Shown one piece after another: positions 1 through 13,739 of a stretch of DNA of 64,000 nt. How positions within the stretch are numbered: position 1 is the stretch's first letter; every line of letters starts with the position of its first letter. The stretch spans positions 1,302,001-1,366,000 of the forward strand of contig NC_068570.1 of assembly GCF_025698545.1 (NCBI RefSeq), given 5' to 3'. Under the pieces are notes generated by a model, which was not told the origin of the DNA, did no database searches, and saw only the letters and a list, made by a program, of their open reading frames with translations. The stretch comes from Gossypium raimondii (Eukaryota; Streptophyta; Magnoliopsida; Malvales; Malvaceae). The position numbers were made by a program, and so were the translations under genes.

Positions 1-2555
1 TGACTTTTTGGTCTTTTTTTTTTATCCAACAACTCTCTCGTTTCACTCTCCACTACGGAGCGCGTGTCTTACTCCCTTCGTCATTGCCATCAAATTTAGA
101 ATATTTATTTATGATTTTAGTCCCTCCACTACACTGAAATTTAGGGCTTAATCACCTACATTAAATTGACATCTACTTAGAGTCACGTGAAAATTTAATC
201 AATCATGTTCAACTAATATATATTTATAAGTCTATTTAAGGCTAAAAGTTGTTTTGATAAATATTTGACATCATCACTTTAACAAAATAACCAATGATAT
301 TATTAATTGGACCTATTAATAATATTATAAAAATATAGAACTAAATTATATATGTCAAATTTTAGTAAAGAGATTAAATATCAAGTTTCATAATAGAATA
401 GGGCTAAAAGAATAATTAGACCTTTCCAAAACTATATATTATATGCTATATATGCATAACAAAAGAGAATAATCACAATGTTTTACTATTAAGTACTTCA
501 AAACTTCAACATTCAAGTTCGAGTCTCCTTTATGTAAATTAAGTGAGGTGAGTTAATTTACTGAATTAATTATTTAATTCAATAATTGTAATGAATAATT
601 CTTACAATAATTAATGACATAATTTTAAAAATTTACAAAATGAACAATTGAGCAAACAAAAATGTGTAACTATTAATTGGATTTTTTATGTTTATTTTAT
701 AATTTATGAAGACTAATCCTTTTAGGATTTGTGGCTACTGTTGTCAATAATATTTTTTACGGGATTTCAACTTGAGCTCTCTTTCTAAAAATTTAATATG
801 TTTTAATGTTGTACTCAACACTTATTAGTTAACTGATTATCCGTATTTATCCAATTGCACTAAAAAAGGTCTATTAAGAATGTTTGAATTGGACCGGATC
901 GACCGGTCAAATCAAATGAAATGAGAGTCTATCAAGGTATCAATCCAAAAAATTAATATAAACCAATTAAATCAGTATTTTTAATATTTTTTTAATAAAA
1001 TTGGTGTACCGCTAAATTTAAAGGGCCAAGGGGATGGCTTAATTAGGGAGTATGATGCACGCGGTAGCGAAAAAAAGGATAATAATAAATTGGAGTCTAG
1101 CAATGTTAACCGGGGATTGATATTATGATTGCATCTCTACCGTACACGTGTCAGACCCACAGACATTTAGGATTTGTTTTTGGAGTTTTAGTGGGCCCAT
1201 GATATTTCCAGCTGGGCAGGTAGAGAAAATCGAGGTAAATTATGATGATTTAAACTTAATTAAAAGGGTTTTATTTAATCATTTTACAGTGTCAAAATAA
1301 ATATTTTATAAGAAATAATTCGTTTTAAAAAATGAATCTTTAGAATTTATTAAGTAAAAGTATTATATAATTTATAATACATAAAAATTAAATCTATAAT
1401 AATCTATAATATTATATGTATGCACGTATTTTGAGTGAAAAGTATTAAAAATTTGGAATCAAATTCATTGGTAAATTTAAAAAGAGGTTACAATTTATGG
1501 ATTTTTTTACAAAGAAAATTCATTTGATTATTCTCTTTAGTTTGAGCTTCGATTCAAGGGTTGTTTGAATTTTCTTTAAGAGTCATCGAGATTTAATCTC
1601 GAATCAATGGTGCCTATTTCAAGAGTCGTTGAGACTTAATCTTGAAAACGGGTTTGGACGATTTTATTTAAATTACTCATATTATATACATCATACATAT
1701 CATTAATATATATAAGCACGTATCTAAAAATAATTTTTGAACTAATGAGAATATTTTTATTTTTCATCATATTACTAAATTCACATTTAAAAATAAAAAG
1801 TTAAAAACTAATTATAATTTATTAATAGTTGGAGTTGTGAGAATTATATATTTAAAATAATTATAATTTAATTTAAAATTATTAAATAAAAATATTATTT
1901 TGATTTTAAAATAGAGTTATTACTTGAATAGAATCTAAGCATAAAATATACGAAAAATTTAACTATAATTATAATTACAATTACTAATTAAAATTTTTGA
2001 TGAAGCTGTACTAATTTTATTTTAAAAAAGATTGTGCTAATTTTATTAATGTAAAATAAAGTTATTATTGAATAAAATTTTAAGTATCTAGATAATTAAT
2101 TAATATTAAATTATTAATATTAATTAGTTATTATTTTGAATAATATTACATTGCATTAATTATCTAAAGTAAAATTATATTATAGGTTGAATATGTTAAA
2201 AATGCTGATTTGAAAATTTTTATTATAATATTTGAACTGATAAATTAATGTGTTTTAATTATATTCGATAATTTAAATAAAAAAATATTATTTTATGTTA
2301 ATTATAACGAATATAAATACAATATTTAAATATAATTAAATATTAAATTTGTAAAATCTTGTTTATAAATTTATTTATTTTAATATTAATATTTGTATTT
2401 CATAATTTTGTTGATATATTTAAAATATTATAGATATACACATCAAAAGCCATTGATTTCCGAAATTCCAACGGTCTGGATGATTCCACGATGACAAGAA
2501 CTCAATCCTACCTAAAATACACCTGTTTACACCTGATCCACTATCAAATTCTTCG
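1..2555. other. Upstream intergenic region, no gene seen
   Basis: Strongly AT-rich DNA with no credible coding exon on either strand. The first 100 bases are less AT-rich and could be the edge of a neighbouring transcription unit outside the window, but nothing decides this. Around 1020-1240 there is a patch of more balanced composition that includes an ACACGTGT G-box-like word near 1145. It could be a distal regulatory patch or an old repeat. The stretch 1250-2450 is almost pure A/T low-complexity sequence. The promoter of the peptidase gene should lie just before 2556, but I cannot assign a TATA box with confidence. Confidence 0.6.
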
Positions 2556-5500
2556 ATGGCTATTTCGAGCCTCACTCGCTTAGCCACTTCCACCATTAAT
2601 TCACCACCACCATTCACCACCGTTCTCATAATTTCTCGCTATTTCACTAAAAGAATCATCTTCACCACCGCTACTCAAAAAAATAATCCACCCCGCAGTT
2701 TCAAAACAATGTCTTCTTCTCAAAACAGCAAAGTAATAGCACCGTACGGTTCATGGAAATCACCCATCACAGCCGACGTCGTTTCGGGTTCATCTAAACG
2801 GCTCGGTGGCACCGCCGTTGACCCTCAGGGTCACCTCTTTTGGCTTGAGTCACGACCTTCTGAATCTGGGTAATTTCAATGTTTTTTAATCGCTTATATA
2901 ATATCTATTTTGATATCGATTATGAGTTTTGCCTTTTTTTTTTTTTTTTTGGAAAAGGCGGGTGGTTCTTGTTAAGGAAGCTGGAGACGAACCGATTGAT
3001 ATTACTCCACCGGAGTTTGCTGTACGGACGTTGGCTCAAGAGTATGGAGGAGGAGCGTTTAGGATTTCTGGGGATACCGTGATTTTCTCAAATTATAAAG
3101 ATCAGAGATTGTATAAGCAATCAACCAGTTCCAAAGGTTCATACTTTTACTGTGTTTTCACCTTAAAAAGTTAGGATTAGGATTAAATTGATAGAATTTG
3201 TAAGTTTAGAGTGTTGAATTTGTTGACTTTTTAGAATTAGGACCAAATTGAAAATGTTAGGGTCTAAATTTGTTATTATACCAATCAAAATCGGTGACCA
3301 AAATAGTAACACCCTCGAACTGGGTGACTATCAGTTAGTTTATCCTAAAAGTTAAGCTCTTTTATTGGCTTTAATTAACTGATTCCAATGGATGGCAGAG
3401 CAGGTTCTTGTCCAGTTCCAATCACTCCAGATTATGGAGGACCAGTTATAAGTTATGCCGATGGGGTTTTTGATTCAAGGTTTAATCGTTATATCACCGT
3501 AATGGAAGGTTAGTCACTTTGTTTTGTATGTTCCTTTTCTCTAGAGTTAATGGGTTTTTGAATTGTCCCTTTTTATTAATTGAATCTTATCTATCACAGA
3601 TCGCCGTGTAAGTAGTACAAATTCAACCACAACAATTGTAGCGGTGCCGCTTGATGGGACTATCCAAGGTACTTAATTTCTCTAGAAATGCAACTTATCT
3701 TCTTTGTAAATTATGTTGCATATGATGTTAACTTTATCTGTTATTGTTTGTTGTTTCGTATGTTTACAAGAAATGAATTTTATTTCCTTTTGTTAACTTT
3801 CAGAACCAAATGTATTAGTGAGTGGCAATGATTTCTATGCTTTCCCTCGAGTGGACTCGAAAGGTGAAAGGATGGCATGGATTGAATGGAGTCATCCTAA
3901 CATGCCATGGGATAAATCGGAGCTCTGGGTTGGCTATATTTCCGAGAATGGGTGAGTTGAATTCTTTCAGTGGTCACATAGCTTGTCTTTGGAATTCATT
4001 TTGTTTCGTATAACATTCCTTGTTTAAATTGAAAGCTTAGTTGTTATAGAGGTAAAAGTACTATAGGCCTCTGTAGTAGGAGTCAGATTGTATTTTGCCT
4101 CCCTCTACTAAAAAAGGGGGGAAAATTAATCCTTGTACATTTGTTAAAAATTTCATTTATTTGTACCGTTAAAAACTGATAGTGACGCCATGTATACGTC
4201 ATGCTAGGTACAAAAATCAAATTTTTAACAGTAAAAATGGATGAAATTTTTAATAGGATCAATTTGCTCTGTCCCTTTTTTTATTAAAGGGAGCAAAATG
4301 CAATCTGACTTCTACTACAAGGGCCTCCATGGTACTTTTATCATGTTATTGATTGTTGAATCTGTTCATCTTTGGTAGTATAAATATATTGATAACTATG
4401 GATTGTTATGTCATGCAGAGACATACACAAACGTGTTTGTGTAGCTGGTTATGATCCTAAAATCGTGGAGTCTCCTACTGAGCCGAAGTGGTCCCCTACA
4501 GGTATTCTGTAATAATTTTCTTATTTTGTGAACAATTCTAAATATGAAATATAGGCTTTCATGATACTTACATAAATATTTTGGAGTTTTCATGAATGAA
4601 ATGGTATGTTCTTTAACATCTGTGTTATTGGGGAAAGTCCGTCCTCCCCCCCGCCCCCCCAAATTCGGTCATTTCTGCCTGGTTTAAGCCAATTAATTCG
4701 ATGTTCTTCTCTCTTTTTGATATTTTCTTATCTTATAGGTAAGTGACTGTTCATGTATCAGTTGTTTAATAATTTATCAGTGAAATATTAAAATATTTTT
4801 GAATTTGTGCAGGAGAACTATTTTTCATTACAGATAGAAAAAATGGATTTTGGAATCTCTATAAATGGGTAAGTTCCTTTTTGTTGATTGCTTGTAATAG
4901 TTCTAATTAGTATTATAAGATCAGTTTCATTAATTTTTTGGCATAATGATAAATTTAGCTTTAAAAATTTTCATTTTCTACTAATTTGACCCTTATTCCT
5001 TTTTTTCTGAGCTAAATTTGATTATTAACCTTTTAAGAAAGTGTCAAATTGCTTTTCTTTAACAGAAATATTGACTAAAACATCAAATTTTTAATGAAGT
5101 TGGCATGACAACTCGTGTGGCAATATACTTGCAATTCGTGCTGACATGGCACTATTTGTCTTATATGTCACTGTCAACAAATAATTTTAAAATTATAAAC
5201 ATAAAAAATAAATCAAATTGAAAAAGAATTATAAAAAGTTCTTAAAAATTCAAAAATATTAACATGAAGTACACGTAGATTGCCACACAGACTGCTATGT
5301 GTAAAAATTTAACATTTTAGTCAGTATTGCCATTAAAAAAAATCAATTCGACTCTTTTTCAAAAGGTTGATGGTCAAATTTTACTATTTTTAAAAGGTTG
5401 AGGGCCTAATTTAACATACACAAAAAAAGAAAAAAGAAAAAATGCCAAATTGACGAAAAGATATAAGCATTAAGGGCTAGATTTGATATTATGCCATTTT

Positions 5501-8500
5501 TTCCCATTCTCTTTTCTCCCTCCAAGGTGGTTTGTAGAGGTTTTCTGCATTATAGTCCTTGTTTGTGCATTTATCTGACCTTAAGAGTGTCTATCAAAAT
5601 TAATCGCCTTTTATCATCTATTGGAACAGGTTGAATCTAAGAACGAGGTGCTTCCACTTTATCCTTTGAATGCTGAGTTTGCAAGACCATTATGGATTTT
5701 TGGGATGAATTCTTACGAGTTCGTCAAGAACGAGGCTGGAAAAACCTTAATTGCTTGCACTTATAGGTAATTCCAAGAAAATTACTATCCGACATACTTT
5801 GATATACAAATAAGATCTTTGTTGGAAAGAGAAAAAAGAACATGTTTCTAGTTTTTTGTTGATTGATACCTTGAATGTCTGAACGCAGGCAGAATGGGAA
5901 GTCGTATCTTGGAATTTTGGATGATGTTCAGGGTTCATTTTCACTGCTCGATATTCCTTTCACGGATATAGACAATATTGTACTTTCAAAACCCAAATTT
6001 ATTTGTAGGTAGGAAATTATAATGACATTCTTTTAAAGATATGCTTTTTCATTTACAGGCTTCATGGAATGATTATCTGTATGTCGAGGGAGCCTCTGCG
6101 GTTCATCCTTCATCAGTGGCTAAGGTAAGGTTGCCCTCTTCTTCTACATGTAGGGATCTTACGATTACGGTCTTAACATTCTTTTGTTGTCGTTGAAGGT
6201 GACTCTAGATGGTCGTAAAGTAGTTGATTTCAAGATTTGTTGGTCGTCTTCGTCAGATTGTTTAAAGTACGAGTCTTACTTCAGTCAACCGGAGTTAATT
6301 GAATTTCCGACAGTGGTTCCTGGTCAAAATGCCTATGCTTACTATTATCCGCCAACTAATCCGCTTTATCAAGCTAGCCAGGAAGAAAAGCCACCATTGC
6401 TGTTGAAAAGTCACGGTATGATATTTGCTTATCTTGAAAGCTGGTTAAAATGCCCCTTCACTTAATGAGTGTTGTCCCCCGTGCATTAGCAAATTCCTTG
6501 GTAAAAGTGCCACAAAAGACCTTGTAAAAGGAGTCAGATTGCATTTTACTCACTCTACAAAAAAATGGGCAAATTAGTCATTGTACGTTAGATCAAAGAG
6601 CAAATTGGTCATCCTTTTAAAAATTCCATCCATTTTTAATGTTAAAAATTGATCTTTGTATGTTAGTATAATATACATGTGGCACTTCATGTGTCACTGT
6701 CTGGTTTTTCCGCCAGGCACAATAGTTTTTAATAGTATAAATAGATGAAAATTTTAAGAGAAAGGACTAATTTGCAATTTGATCTAATGTGCAGGGACTA
6801 ATTTGCCCATTTTTTGAGTAGAATAGGCAAAATGCAATCTGACTCCTAGTACAGGGGCCTCTATGATACTTTTACTTAAATTCTTTCCATATTTGATTTC
6901 ATTGTGATGTATATGTTATGAAATATATGGCAGGAGGACCTACTGCTGAAACTCGTGGAATTTTGAATCTAAGCATCCAGTACTGGACTAGCCGAGGTTG
7001 GGCATTTGTGGATGTTAACTATGGTGGAAGCACAGGTTTGTTCTCCTTGCCTAACATGCAGACACGTTTATTTTTGGTTTATATCTGATTAAGTATGGTG
7101 ATTTGTTTGGACTACACGACACAATTTTGTAGGTTACGGAAGAGAATTTCGTGAACGACTTTTGGACCGTTGGGGAATTGTTGATGTTGATGACTGTTGT
7201 AGCTGTGCTAAATTTTTGGTAATTTGTTCAATTATTCCCAAAATTATAATGAATGGAGATGTATCGTAGACAATACTGCTCTGTCATGATAATGCATGTT
7301 TCTTTTCTCTAGTTGGAGAATGGGAAGGCAGATAAGGAACGACTTTGTATAACAGGAGGCTCTGCCGGTGGGTACACAACCTTAGCAGCTCTTGCTTTTA
7401 GAGATACATTCAAGGCTGGAGCTTCCCTCTATGGGGTAATTTATTTCTCATTTTTTTCAATTACGAGTCCACCGAAATATCCTCCTCTTTTGTATTTTGG
7501 CGCTGTATGCATATATCTTGAATCTTAGAAGCACGAAACTGAAAACCGACAGTTTTATATGGTATAATTCTTTTTTGAACAGGTAGCTGACTTAAACTTG
7601 TTGAAGGCCGAGACACATAAATTCGAATCCCATTATCTTGATAAACTCGTTGGTAAGTAGAAAAAAGTGAACCAATCACTAGTTTGATTTTAAATTCTTA
7701 TCCTTTTAGTTGTTTATCATATCCCTTGCCATTTGCAGGAGATGATAAGGCTTTCTTCGATCGATCACCCATCAATTTTGTAGATAAATTTTCTTGTCCC
7801 ATCATTCTCTTTCAGGGACTCGAAGACAAGGTACATAAATTTTCTTCTAAAACTCTTTTTTGGTACATAATAGTGAAGATCAAGGGGTTATTAGTTAAGA
7901 CTTGAGTTTGTAGAAGTACCATGGAGGCCTCTATACCAGAAATCGGATTGCATTTTGCCCTCTATTCAAAAAATAGTCAAATTAGTCTCTCTATGTAAGA
8001 TCAAAGAGAAAACTGACCCTTTCGATAAAATTTCATCCATTTCTACTATTAAAAACTGGTCATTGTCTGGTTATTCTGTCATACGCCAGTTTTTAATTGT
8101 ACAAATGGATGAAATTTTTAGTAGAAAGGACCAGTTTACTCATTGATCTAATATACAAGGACTATTTTTCCATTTTTTGAGTAGAGGGGGCAAAATGCCA
8201 TCTGACTCTTAGTCGGGAGCCTCCATGGTATTTTTACCCCTTCGTCACTTGAAATTTGTCTTCGAAAATTGTTATTGCAATTCAAGCAGACTTCAGTATT
8301 TTGAATAACCTTTACGTGTCACAGGTTGTACCCCCGGATCAAGCTCGTAAAATCTACAAGGCATTGAAGGAAAAGGGTTTGCCTGTTGCTCTTGTCGAGT
8401 ATGAAGGCGAACAGCATGGTTTCCGCAAGGTATATATACATCCCACTCTTAAATATATACTTTGAATTTTCATCATACCGAAATATGATTGATCCTTGTG

Positions 8501-8631
8501 ATACCGTACTTAAATAGGCTGAGAACATTAAATTCACGATAGAACAACAAATGGTGTTTTTTGCACGGTTGATTGGACGCTTCAATGTTGCCGATCCCAT
8601 TACACCGATCAAAGTAGACAACTTCGACTGA
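2556..8631 (+). CDS. Prolyl oligopeptidase family serine peptidase (acylaminoacyl-peptidase-like)
   Basis: Alpha/beta-hydrolase of the S9 (prolyl oligopeptidase) family, close to plant dipeptidyl/acylaminoacyl-peptidase-like proteins; it should cleave short peptides. Eighteen exons in frame: 2556-2869, 2958-3136, 3401-3508, 3600-3668, 3804-3951, 4419-4501, 4813-4868, 5630-5766, 5889-5979, 6059-6124, 6199-6415, 6934-7035, 7133-7218, 7313-7435, 7583-7652, 7739-7830, 8325-8429, 8518-8631. They sum to 719 residues, a normal family length. The first half is the beta-propeller-like domain. [10 protein letters not shown] opens the hydrolase domain. The nucleophile is Ser569 in GGSAGG, with Asp646 in GLEDKVVPPDQ and His678 in EQHGF completing the triad. 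The first 51 residues are Ser/Thr/Arg-rich with few acidic residues, like a plastid or mitochondrial transit peptide, and Met52 (MSSSQNSK) is a possible second start. Introns 5, 11 and 16 carry foldback MITEs. Substrate is inferred only. Confidence 0.93.
4052..4341. mobile_element. Foldback MITE copy 1 (intron 5 of peptidase gene)
   Basis: The ends read GGTAAAAGTACTATAGGCC and the near-complement GGGCCTCCATGGTACTTTTA, and the two arms can pair along most of the element. Flanks TGTTATAGA and TGTTATTGA look like a 9-bp target duplication with one change, which suggests a Mutator-type MITE. No coding capacity. Confidence 0.8.
6501..6875. mobile_element. Foldback MITE copy 2 (intron 11 of peptidase gene)
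   Basis: Same family as the copy near 4.1 kb, close to full length. It is flanked by AAATTCCTT on the left and AAATTCTTT on the right, a 9-bp target duplication with one mismatch. It sits within the intron between the exons ending at 6415 and starting at 6934. Confidence 0.85.
7911..8238. mobile_element. Foldback MITE copy 3 (intron 16 of peptidase gene)
   Basis: Third copy of the same foldback family in this one gene. Terminal arms are TAGAAGTACCATGGAGGCC and GGGAGCCTCCATGGTATTT. Target duplication is not clear. It occupies most of the intron between exons ending at 7830 and starting at 8325. Confidence 0.8.
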
Positions 8632-9234
8632 GCACCAAGATAAGTCTTTTAGTTCATGGAGTTCACTTACATACGAATTACTTGTAACGTATTACTGTTT
8701 TATAGTTTTCAGGTAGCTCGATTACTAGAGTCTGCACTTAGAACACTTAAAACACTTTTCATCACTGTAAACCCGAAAAAGTAGCCTGATAACCGTAACG
8801 TTTTTCTATGAATAAGAAGGGTCATTTTCATATCTCTAAGTTCTCAAAACGATCATTTATTATTTAGGGCCACCACAGTGGTCCTCATGGCAATGGCTTT
8901 TAAGTACATTTTCGTTTTCGTCACAGCATAGCAGAAGGTAACATGGGTGAATGGATAAAGTATTAAATGTACCAGAACCACCATGAGAAAACTAAAGGCT
9001 GCATTGCTTTAATAGCTTTAGTTATATGCCCACTTTGCAAAAGCTTGAATGTTCTTTGCCCCACATAGGCTTTATAAATCAGGGCCACCTTATTTTGACA
9101 TTTAATTGTTTTGAGCCCAAGACAAAACTTTGATCCCATCAGCCTCATAATAGTTGGGACAGCACTACTTTATTGAACCATGATAATTAAAGCTCTAAGC
9201 TAGCTTTGTCATATTCCCACCAAAATGCCTAAGG

Positions 9235-9539
9235 GTAAAAGTATCATGGAAGCCCTTGTATTAAGAGTAAATTGGTCTTTTTATTAAAATTTTTATTTAT
9301 TTTTATTGTTAAAAACTTGTCCCTATACATCAAGAGGTATACGTGGTATTTTACGTGTCATTATCTTGTTATTCTTCTAGTTGTGTCAGTTTTTAAAATT
9401 ACAAATGAATAAAAATTTTAGCATAATGGATTGATTTGCTTTTTGATTTAATGTTAGAGATTAATTTGCTCATTTTTTTAGTAGAAAGGACAAAATACAA
9501 TCTGATTTTTAGTATAAAGGCTTCCATGTTACTTTTACT
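9235..9539. mobile_element. Foldback MITE copy 4
   Basis: Ends GGTAAAAGTATCATGGAAG and CTTCCATGTTACTTTTACT match the intronic family. It lies between the two convergent genes and is diverged internally. Target duplication is weak. Confidence 0.75.
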
Positions 9540-9830
9540 CCTTATGTAAGCTACAAATATGAATTAATGTATCAAACGTGGATTGTTGAGCCCTTTTACT
9601 ATTAGTTTCTATATGGTATTTGCTCTTTTGCCAAATAAAGGAAGTCATTATCAGCTTCAATTGGTATTGACCTTCAATGGTTGTCCAAACAGATCATAAT
9701 GGTCTAGCCTAGAAAAGGGTTTTTAGGTTGCCTGCTTCTTATGGACCATAAGGGATAGCTTTTGGATATCAACAAGGGTAACCTGCATCGGGTATCAGTA
9801 GCTTTCCTTGAATGCAAAGGCTTAATAATG

Positions 9831-10041
9831 GGTTAGAGTATCTGGAAGGTCCCTGCATTTTATGGACTAGATTAGATTAGTCTCTATATTATTGAAAAAA
9901 TCAAATAAGTTCAAATTTCAGTAACATTTACTGTATAAAAAGACTAAATTGATTCTTTTTATTGTAAATGTCAATTTGATCTTACTTGATTTTTTTTAAT
10001 CAAGTTCTTATAATACAGGGACCTCTTAGGATACATTCACC
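9831..10041. mobile_element. Second-family MITE, short copy
   Basis: Recognised by shared words with the element at 32015-32359: 'aggtccctg' near the left end, 'catttactgt' in the middle, and 'acagggacctcttaggata' near the right end. It forms an imperfect inverted repeat. It is shorter than the other copy and no clean target duplication is seen. Confidence 0.6.
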
Positions 10042-10407
10042 ATTAATGTATGCTAGAATTCCAGTTCAGTTTCTTCTTTCAAAAGAGACATAAATGCTCG
10101 ATAGCCCTAAACATTCTAGACAATTAATGATGCTGATAATGCTTACACCTACTTTTCTTCGATAGTTTAACTCATTTTCAATGAATACAACTTAAAACTT
10201 GAATATATATATACATATATATATGCGCGCACGTGTGCCAGATAATTATCCATAGATAGAAGTATTTATTAATTACATGTAGAAAACCCTGATGAAAATT
10301 CTTTTCACAACTACTTTCCAATTACTCTATACTTGGTATTTGATCTAAGACTGTACAAGAGGTGATACCCTTCAACAAGTTCCAAGTGAATGCCAAAATG
10401 ATATATT

Positions 10408-13400
10408 TTATGTGCATAAAAGGTACCTAAAGTTGAACTCATAAGGTATAATTTGAACAAACTTTACAAGAGACTCTCCTTGAGCTCTTTCTAGATATTT
10501 AATTGCTTCTTTTCCTAGTTCATTGGGTAATTGAAGGCAAATCCAATCAAGCAATGAATCTAAGTCCTTAGCAAAGTCAAGTAAGTACCAATCTAATAGC
10601 TTTGGGATTGCAAACTTTGTTGATGAAATCCCAACTGCAGCCTGCAAGTACTCTCTCTTGGCCACTTCCAACTCGTTTTCAACTTGAGAAGAGGTATAAA
10701 CTCGAACCTTCATGCAATGGAATTGAAAAAATTGGTATTATGTCACAACTAAAAGATGGTAAAAGTATCATGGGGGCATTTATTAGGAGACGAAATGCAT
10801 TTTGCACCCTCTACTTAGGAATGGCAAATAAATCATTGACGTTAGATCAAAGAATAAACTAATCCTTTCTATTAAAAATTTTATCCATTTTACTGTTAAA
10901 AAATGACATGGTTAATAGAATAACCACACAATTACACGTGGTGTCCCACACGTATCTCATTCTAACGTATAAAGATTAGTTTTTAACCATATAAATGAAA
11001 ATTTTTAACGGAAGGATCCGTTTGCTCTTTAATCTAATGTATTGAGACTAATTTGCCCATTTTTTAAGTGGAGGGAACAAAATGTAATCAACTCTTAATA
11101 TAAAGGCTTCCATAATACTTTTATCATCAGTAAAGTGCTTTGGAGTCAAAATAAAGAAAGAAGGAAACAATGGCAATGGCATTAAAACTAGGTGATATTG
11201 ATACATAGAATCAACTATCAAAGTATCAAGGACCACTGAAAGTGTTTTGCAATACAAAAGTGGCGAACTTACAGCAGGAGAGGACCAGCTTCCACATGCA
11301 AGTGCAAATGTCACCAGTGGTTCAGATAATTCCAATCCGAACATGCTCCTGGCTGTCATTTCATCATTTTTGGTACCCTTTGGAAAAGCCTATATCATAA
11401 TTCAAGTACAAAATATAATGGAAGACTTAATTATCAAGCTGAAATAAGATAAAATTATTGAAGTTTGTAAAACAAATTGGAATGAGGTACCACTTACAAA
11501 TTTTGAGTGGTAAGGCAATCTGAGAATGAAATGTTCTATAGTTATTGCATTCAACAGGTGTCCCCCAACATTTATGGTTGCCTGTTACATAAAAACATGC
11601 AATTGAATTGTTGTTTAGGAGAAGTAGTATTCTATTTTGCTTTTTTTTTGAAAAAATAGATAATTAGTTTCTGTACGTTAAATTAAAAAGTAATTTGGTC
11701 TTTTTTGTTAAAATTTTTATCAATTTGTACTGTTAAAAATTGACGTCACTGATAGAATAACCAGATAGTGAAGGGAATAGTTTTTAGTAGTAAATATGGA
11801 TGAAACTTTTAACAGAAGAATCACTTTTTTCTGTTATCTAATGTAGAGGGACTAATTTACCTATTATTTGAGTAGAATGGACAAAATGCAATTCAATTTC
11901 TAGTATAGGGGCCTTTATGGTAATTTTACCCCAAAATAATGTGGTTTTGGGACATCCTTACCTTTCTCATCAGTTCCACAACCATTTCTGGACTTTCTGG
12001 TACTCCTTGTTCTAAGAATGCCTGAAATCAACATCAAGAAATAAGTGAATTCCACATGATAGCATAAACTAGATGCATTAAAAGATAAAAAGTACCATCA
12101 TGATGATCAAGGTTCACATACATTCATCATGCAAGAATTATAAATATTTATCCAAAATGCAAGCTTTTCTTGATGGTTAAGGTTCTGCAAGTCCAATGAG
12201 GCCAATCTTGCAAGGAGGAGTCTGTGAAATACAACACAAAAAACCATCAACATTGTTTATAAAAACATCAAATGAACAAAGAAACTAAATGTAACAACAT
12301 ATGACTTACTTCAATCTATGCAACAGAAATAAAGAATTCGATGTTCGATTTAGATTGATCGAGTCATCACTGATCGAAACTAAATGCTTATATGGTCCAA
12401 TATCTCTCCTTCCATAATCCGAACAAATACCGTAAGGATCACGAAATCCGGTTTCTTGAGACCCCAGCATTGATAATGAAGGAAAAGTTTTCTTTATTGA
12501 GTTCATTCTTAAGAAAATGCTGGATAAACATCTTATAAGGTCCTCCGAAACTTTATTCGGTCCATCGTCTCCCGACGTTCTCTCATCGGGGATGCTTATA
12601 TTTCGTGTTTCTGCGTTGCTTTGGTCTCTCACTCTACATTCTATCTGGAAGCGTAAAATAAGTCATCCACACCTAGCTGCAATTACAATAACTTGAATCA
12701 AAAGAAACCGGTTTCGTACCTGCAACTTTTGAGGATCTAAACGCTTCTCCGATGACTTCGAATCGATCAAAGGTCTCTTCAAAAGAGGTCCCTTATTGCT
12801 CTTTGTGGAATTAGTCCAAGACTGATTCTCTTTTCCTCTTTTATCATCTGGAAAATAACAATGGATGATCAAATATGCTATTGCTAATGGCATTGGCGTG
12901 ACTCATCAGAAGTTAAAAAACCCGAAAAAACTAACCCGAAAAGGATCGTGAATAACTTGCCATCGATGTGCATCGAGTTAAAGTTTTCGGTTGCTGATAT
13001 TTAGGATTATCCAAGCAAGGTTCATTCAAATCAACTGAACTTTCCATGTTCCTTTTCGACGATGATATATAAACAGCTTCTTGATATAAGTCTTGTCGGA
13101 GGTGTACCACCTGTTCTTCGAGCCGAACGATCTCTTCTTCGAGTACTGCCACTTCAGCCAAAAGCTCCAATGTCTACAAAAATCAGAATCAACAATGTCA
13201 GTCACCAATATGTGAAGTTTTTAAAGGAAGCAACAATGGTGAATTTACTAACTGAAGGAGGAAGATATGGAGGAAGACGAGGTAAAGCTCCCAAAGGTCT
13301 ATTAAAAGCTCTCTCTAAAGCTCTATGAATATTCTCTTCTTGTCTAAGCTTCTTCTTCAATTTATCAACCTGATAAAAAAAAAGATTGAAATAGCTTTCA

Positions 13401-13739
13401 AATTTTCAATACAATCAAGTCCTAGTTGTAAATTTTCCTGAGAAAATGAGATAAGAAAATGTATATACATCTTGTTGAAGGGCCATTTTTCTCTCATTGA
13501 TCGAAGCTCGTTTGTTTTTCATTGCCTTTGTAGTAACCATTGACTTGGTCCCCTGCATATCTGCTTTCTCCTTCAAAGAGACAAAAAAGCAAACAGTCAG
13601 CTTTGTTTAAGCCTAGAAAATTCACATTTTCCTGGAAAATTTGGAATTCCACAAAAATCCCAGTTTAACCATTGGATTAAAATGCTTGAAAATTTACTTT
13701 TTCATGCTTCAATGGAACTTTCTTGGCTTTGGTATTCAT
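10408..13739 (-). CDS. MIP1-type leucine zipper / DUF547 domain protein
   Basis: Plant protein of the family with an N-terminal 'ternary complex factor MIP1 leucine zipper' and a C-terminal DUF547; its molecular role is poorly known. Eleven exons on the minus strand: 13698-13739, 13469-13570, 13253-13369, 12936-13173, 12720-12847, 12310-12644, 12122-12221, 11962-12021, 11498-11581, 11273-11389, 10408-10707, giving 540 residues in one frame. Residues about 35-135 form the coiled coil ([20 protein letters not shown], then [20 protein letters not shown]). The middle is polar and low in structure. DUF547 is recognised by [40 protein letters not shown] and [14 protein letters not shown]. The chosen start ([14 protein letters not shown]) is an inference: this 14-codon exon joins in frame to the next, but Met19 or a further upstream exon is possible. 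Introns 8 and 10 carry foldback MITEs. Confidence 0.9.
10759..11124. mobile_element. Foldback MITE copy 5 (intron 10 of DUF547 gene)
   Basis: Left arm GGTAAAAGTATCATGGGGGC and right arm AAGGCTTCCATAATACTTTT belong to the same foldback family. It lies between the last two coding exons of the DUF547 gene. Target duplication is not clear. Confidence 0.78.
11617..11930. mobile_element. Foldback MITE copy 6 (intron 8 of DUF547 gene)
   Basis: Same family. The left terminus is degraded (begins near 'gaagtagtattctattttgc') and the right end 'gcctttatggtaattttacc' is intact. It lies in the intron between exons 11962-12021 and 11498-11581, close to the splice donor of the former. Confidence 0.72.

Larger units (their letters stand above)
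8632..10407. other. Intergenic region between convergent genes
   Basis: Space between the 3' ends of the peptidase gene (+) and the DUF547 gene (-), so both 3' UTRs lie here. It holds one foldback MITE (9235-9539), one MITE of a second family (9831-10041) and a short TA/CA-rich run near 10203-10235. I see no coding exon. Confidence 0.6.

Noticed and set aside
1-100. Possible gene edge at the window start
   Set aside because: Composition alone suggests it; no exon, start codon context or splice site supports a call.
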